14,176 bases of DNA, from NCBI GenBank assembly GCA_947626215.1, contig CANQRJ010000026.1:1-14176 (forward strand), read 5' to 3'. Position numbers and translations under genes: made by a program. Position 1 is the stretch's first letter. Each line of letters opens with the position of its first letter. This DNA is from an uncultured Bacilli bacterium. GTDB lineage: Bacteria; Bacillota_I; Bacilli_A; RF39; UBA660. Shown here in pieces: positions 13,157 to 14,176 of this stretch. Below the pieces are notes generated by a model. The model was not told the DNA's origin and made no database searches. It saw only the letters and a program-made list of their open reading frames with translations.

Positions 13157-13699
13157 ATGAATAATATAAAAATCGGAGATAAATTAAAAATATGTTGTTA
13201 TAAACATAATGGCTATTTAGATCGTACGAGTGATGAGGCTACCGTAGTATATATAGATCATGAAAAATTAATTGTAGCAAATGATCACACCAAACTTACG
13301 GAGCATAATGGCTCAAGTCACACGACCAATGAACCGGCTATTTTATTTTTTTATAAAAAGAAATGGTTTAATATCATTGGTCAATTAAAAAATGGAGGAT
13401 TATTTTATTATTGTAATATTGCAACTCCTTATATTATAGATGGCTATACCATTAAATATATAGATTACGATTTAGACTTAAGAGTTTACCCAGACGGAGG
13501 GTATAAAGTTTTAGATCGAAATGAATATCGTTATCATAAAAAAATCATGAAATATGGAATTGAATTAGATTATATTATTGAAAATTCTTTAAAAGAACTC
13601 ATTGAATTAAAGAAAAGTGGTCTAGGACCTTTTCAAGAAAATGTGGTCGAAATGTATTATCAAGAGTACCAAAAAATAAAAAATGAAAAAAATTGCTAG
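13157..13699 (+). CDS. DUF402 family protein (Ntdp/YgaC-like nucleotide phosphatase)
   Basis: A 180-residue cytoplasmic protein of the DUF402 family, whose studied members hydrolyse nucleoside tri- and diphosphates with a divalent metal. Family signatures appear in order: CYKHNGYLDR (14-23), ANDHTKLTEHNG (41-52), TNEPAILFFYKKKWFNII (57-74), LFYYCNIATPYIIDG (82-96) and KYIDYDLDLRVYPDGGY (100-116). The acidic cluster D103, D105, D107 and D113 fits the metal site. In the segment that is usually TREPAI the arginine is replaced by asparagine here. The helical C-terminus ends GPFQENVVEMYYQEYQKI, also typical. The ATG at 13157 is preferred to an in-frame TTG two codons earlier; AAAGAAG is a weak ribosome site about 9 bases away. 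The gene lies directly before the rRNA operon and ends in a terminator that protects it from the rRNA promoters. Confidence 0.9.
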   Translation: MNNIKIGDKLKICCYKHNGYLDRTSDEATVVYIDHEKLIVANDHTKLTEHNGSSHTTNEPAILFFYKKKWFNIIGQLKNGGLFYYCNIATPYIIDGYTIKYIDYDLDLRVYPDGGYKVLDRNEYRYHKKIMKYGIELDYIIENSLKELIELKKSGLGPFQENVVEMYYQEYQKIKNEKNC

Positions 13700-13715
13700 A
13701 AAAAAGCAATTTTTT
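13687..13715 (+). terminator. intrinsic terminator after the DUF402 gene
   Basis: AAAAAATTGC (13687-13696) pairs with GCAATTTTTT (13706-13715) over 10 bp. The stop codon lies in the loop. The first rRNA promoter begins 2 bases after the hairpin. Confidence 0.75.
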
Positions 13716-13716
13716 C

Positions 13717-13745
13717 TTGCATTTACATAAACTTTATTGTAGACT
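13717..13745 (+). promoter_or_regulatory. rRNA promoter P1
   Basis: TTGCAT (13717-13722), 17 bases, TAGACT (13740-13745). The block 13715-13745 is repeated with 26 of 31 bases identical at 13829-13859, which shows a duplicated promoter cassette 114 bases apart. Confidence 0.7.
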
Positions 13746-13830
13746 AGTTAACAGTTACTGCAAAAAAGTAACAAAAAAACGGGAATTTGAACCTTTTTTC
13801 AAAAAAATTTGAAAAAATGAAAATTTCCTC

Positions 13831-13859
13831 TTGCATTTACAAGAATTTTCTTGTAGAAT
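13831..13859 (+). promoter_or_regulatory. rRNA promoter P2
   Basis: TTGCAT (13831-13836), 17 bases, TAGAAT (13854-13859). It is the second copy of the P1 cassette, with a -10 slightly closer to consensus. Confidence 0.75.
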
Positions 13860-13974
13860 GTAAAGCGTGTGTTGCAAAAACATACAAAAATGAGTGAAAA
13901 TCGGTCGTTTTTCTTTTAAAATTTTGAATTAAAAAAGAAATGTAAAAGAAAATAAAAAAAATGTCAAAAAAGTG

Positions 13975-14003
13975 TTGACATTAATAAAAAGATTTGATAA
14001 ACT
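13975..14003 (+). promoter_or_regulatory. rRNA promoter P3, closest to 16S
   Basis: Perfect TTGACA (13975-13980), 17 bases, TAAACT (13998-14003), with TGA before the -10 giving an extended element. The -35 is half of an inverted repeat, TGTCAA (13962-13967) with TTGACA. It differs in sequence from P1 and P2. Confidence 0.8.
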
Positions 14004-14030
14004 CATATTGCACTTCGAAAAAGTGTGAAC

Positions 14031-14044
14031 GATCTTTGAAAACT
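14031..14044 (+). promoter_or_regulatory. boxA-like antitermination element
   Basis: GATCTTTGAAAACT resembles the boxA found in rRNA leaders (TGCTCTTTAACA in E. coli; CTTTGAAAACT forms are common in Firmicutes). It lies after the hairpin at 14011-14025, giving the hairpin-then-boxA order seen in rRNA antitermination leaders. Confidence 0.55.
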
Positions 14045-14090
14045 AAGTAAAAAAGTCAATTTGAGTAGCTTAGGAAAAAACTTTAAATGT

Positions 14091-14110
14091 AAGATTTTGA
14101 ATAAATCTTT

Positions 14111-14113
<3 letters not shown>
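14091..14113 (+). other. terminator-like hairpin abutting the 16S start
   Basis: AAGATTT (14091-14097) pairs with AAATCTT (14103-14109) around TGAAT, followed by T bases to 14113. It looks like a weak intrinsic terminator but lies at the 16S boundary, so it is more likely a processing or folding element crossed by antiterminated polymerase. Confidence 0.4.

Positions 14114-14176
<63 letters not shown>

Larger units (their letters stand above)
13700..14110 (+). other. rRNA operon promoter and leader region
   Basis: No gene is seen in these 411 bases. They hold three tandem promoters, each followed at its predicted start by a short hairpin: GTTAC/GTAAC (13754-13772), GTGTGTT/AACATAC around GCAAA (13867-13885) and CACTT/AAGTG around CGAAA (14011-14025). 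Long A and T tracts at 13929-13970 could act as an UP element for the third promoter. A 7-bp stem TTTTTTC/GAAAAAA lies between the first two promoters, at 13794-13818. The leader after the last start is about 100 bases. Confidence 0.8.

Overview
The window looks like chromosome from a very AT-rich member of the Bacillota, most likely an uncultured gut lineage of the Bacilli (RF39-like or Erysipelotrichia-like). The evidence is the strong GGAGG-type ribosome sites, short intergenic gaps, a Gram-positive c-di-AMP locus (cdaA-cdaR), a YdcC-like lipoprotein, DUF378 and DUF402 proteins, and a 16S start of Firmicutes type. Tryptophan is always read from TGG and one gene ends in TGA, so the standard code fits. 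The lineage is inferred from gene content only.

Layout. 1-12: probable last codons of a truncated gene ending I-I-L-stop. 33-1025: membrane-anchored LamG-like surface protein. 1086-2279: polytopic O-antigen ligase/polymerase-like protein. 2344-4582: promoter, cdaA, cdaR and a hairpin terminator. 4602-6230: fhs (formate-tetrahydrofolate ligase), whose ribosome site directly follows that terminator. 6248-6602: small XRE-type repressor on the minus strand, then a compact divergent control region with two overlapping promoters and a perfect 15-bp inverted repeat. 6603-8444: large surface protein with the same N-terminal anchor module as the first gene, and a C-terminal FGE/C-type-lectin-like domain whose last 40 residues resemble the variable region of a diversity-generating retroelement (DGR) target. 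8459-8590: promoter, about 95 nt and a terminator, a candidate small RNA. 8657-9190: unknown soluble protein. 9202-9411 (minus): DUF378 membrane protein. 9513-10595: YdcC/GerS-like lipoprotein. 10680-11309: unknown protein. 11352-11855: single-pass, possibly thioredoxin-like protein. 11918-13090: S41 carboxy-terminal processing protease. 13157-13699: DUF402 (Ntdp-like) phosphatase. 13700-14110: rRNA leader with three tandem promoters. 14111-14176: first 66 bases of 16S rRNA.

How it fits together. Most of the window is housekeeping and cell-envelope work: c-di-AMP synthesis, one-carbon metabolism, extracytoplasmic proteolysis, a lipoprotein and rRNA. The accessory part is the surface-protein family sharing one anchor module (33-1025, 6603-8444 and possibly the gene ending at 12). 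The most interesting locus is 6248-8444: the repressor gene and the variable-looking surface gene diverge from a shared operator region, which suggests a switchable surface protein that may also be diversified. No reverse transcriptase or template repeat lies in the window, so the DGR reading is an inference from the protein tail. Seven plus-strand genes also have their stop codon inside or touching the terminator hairpin.
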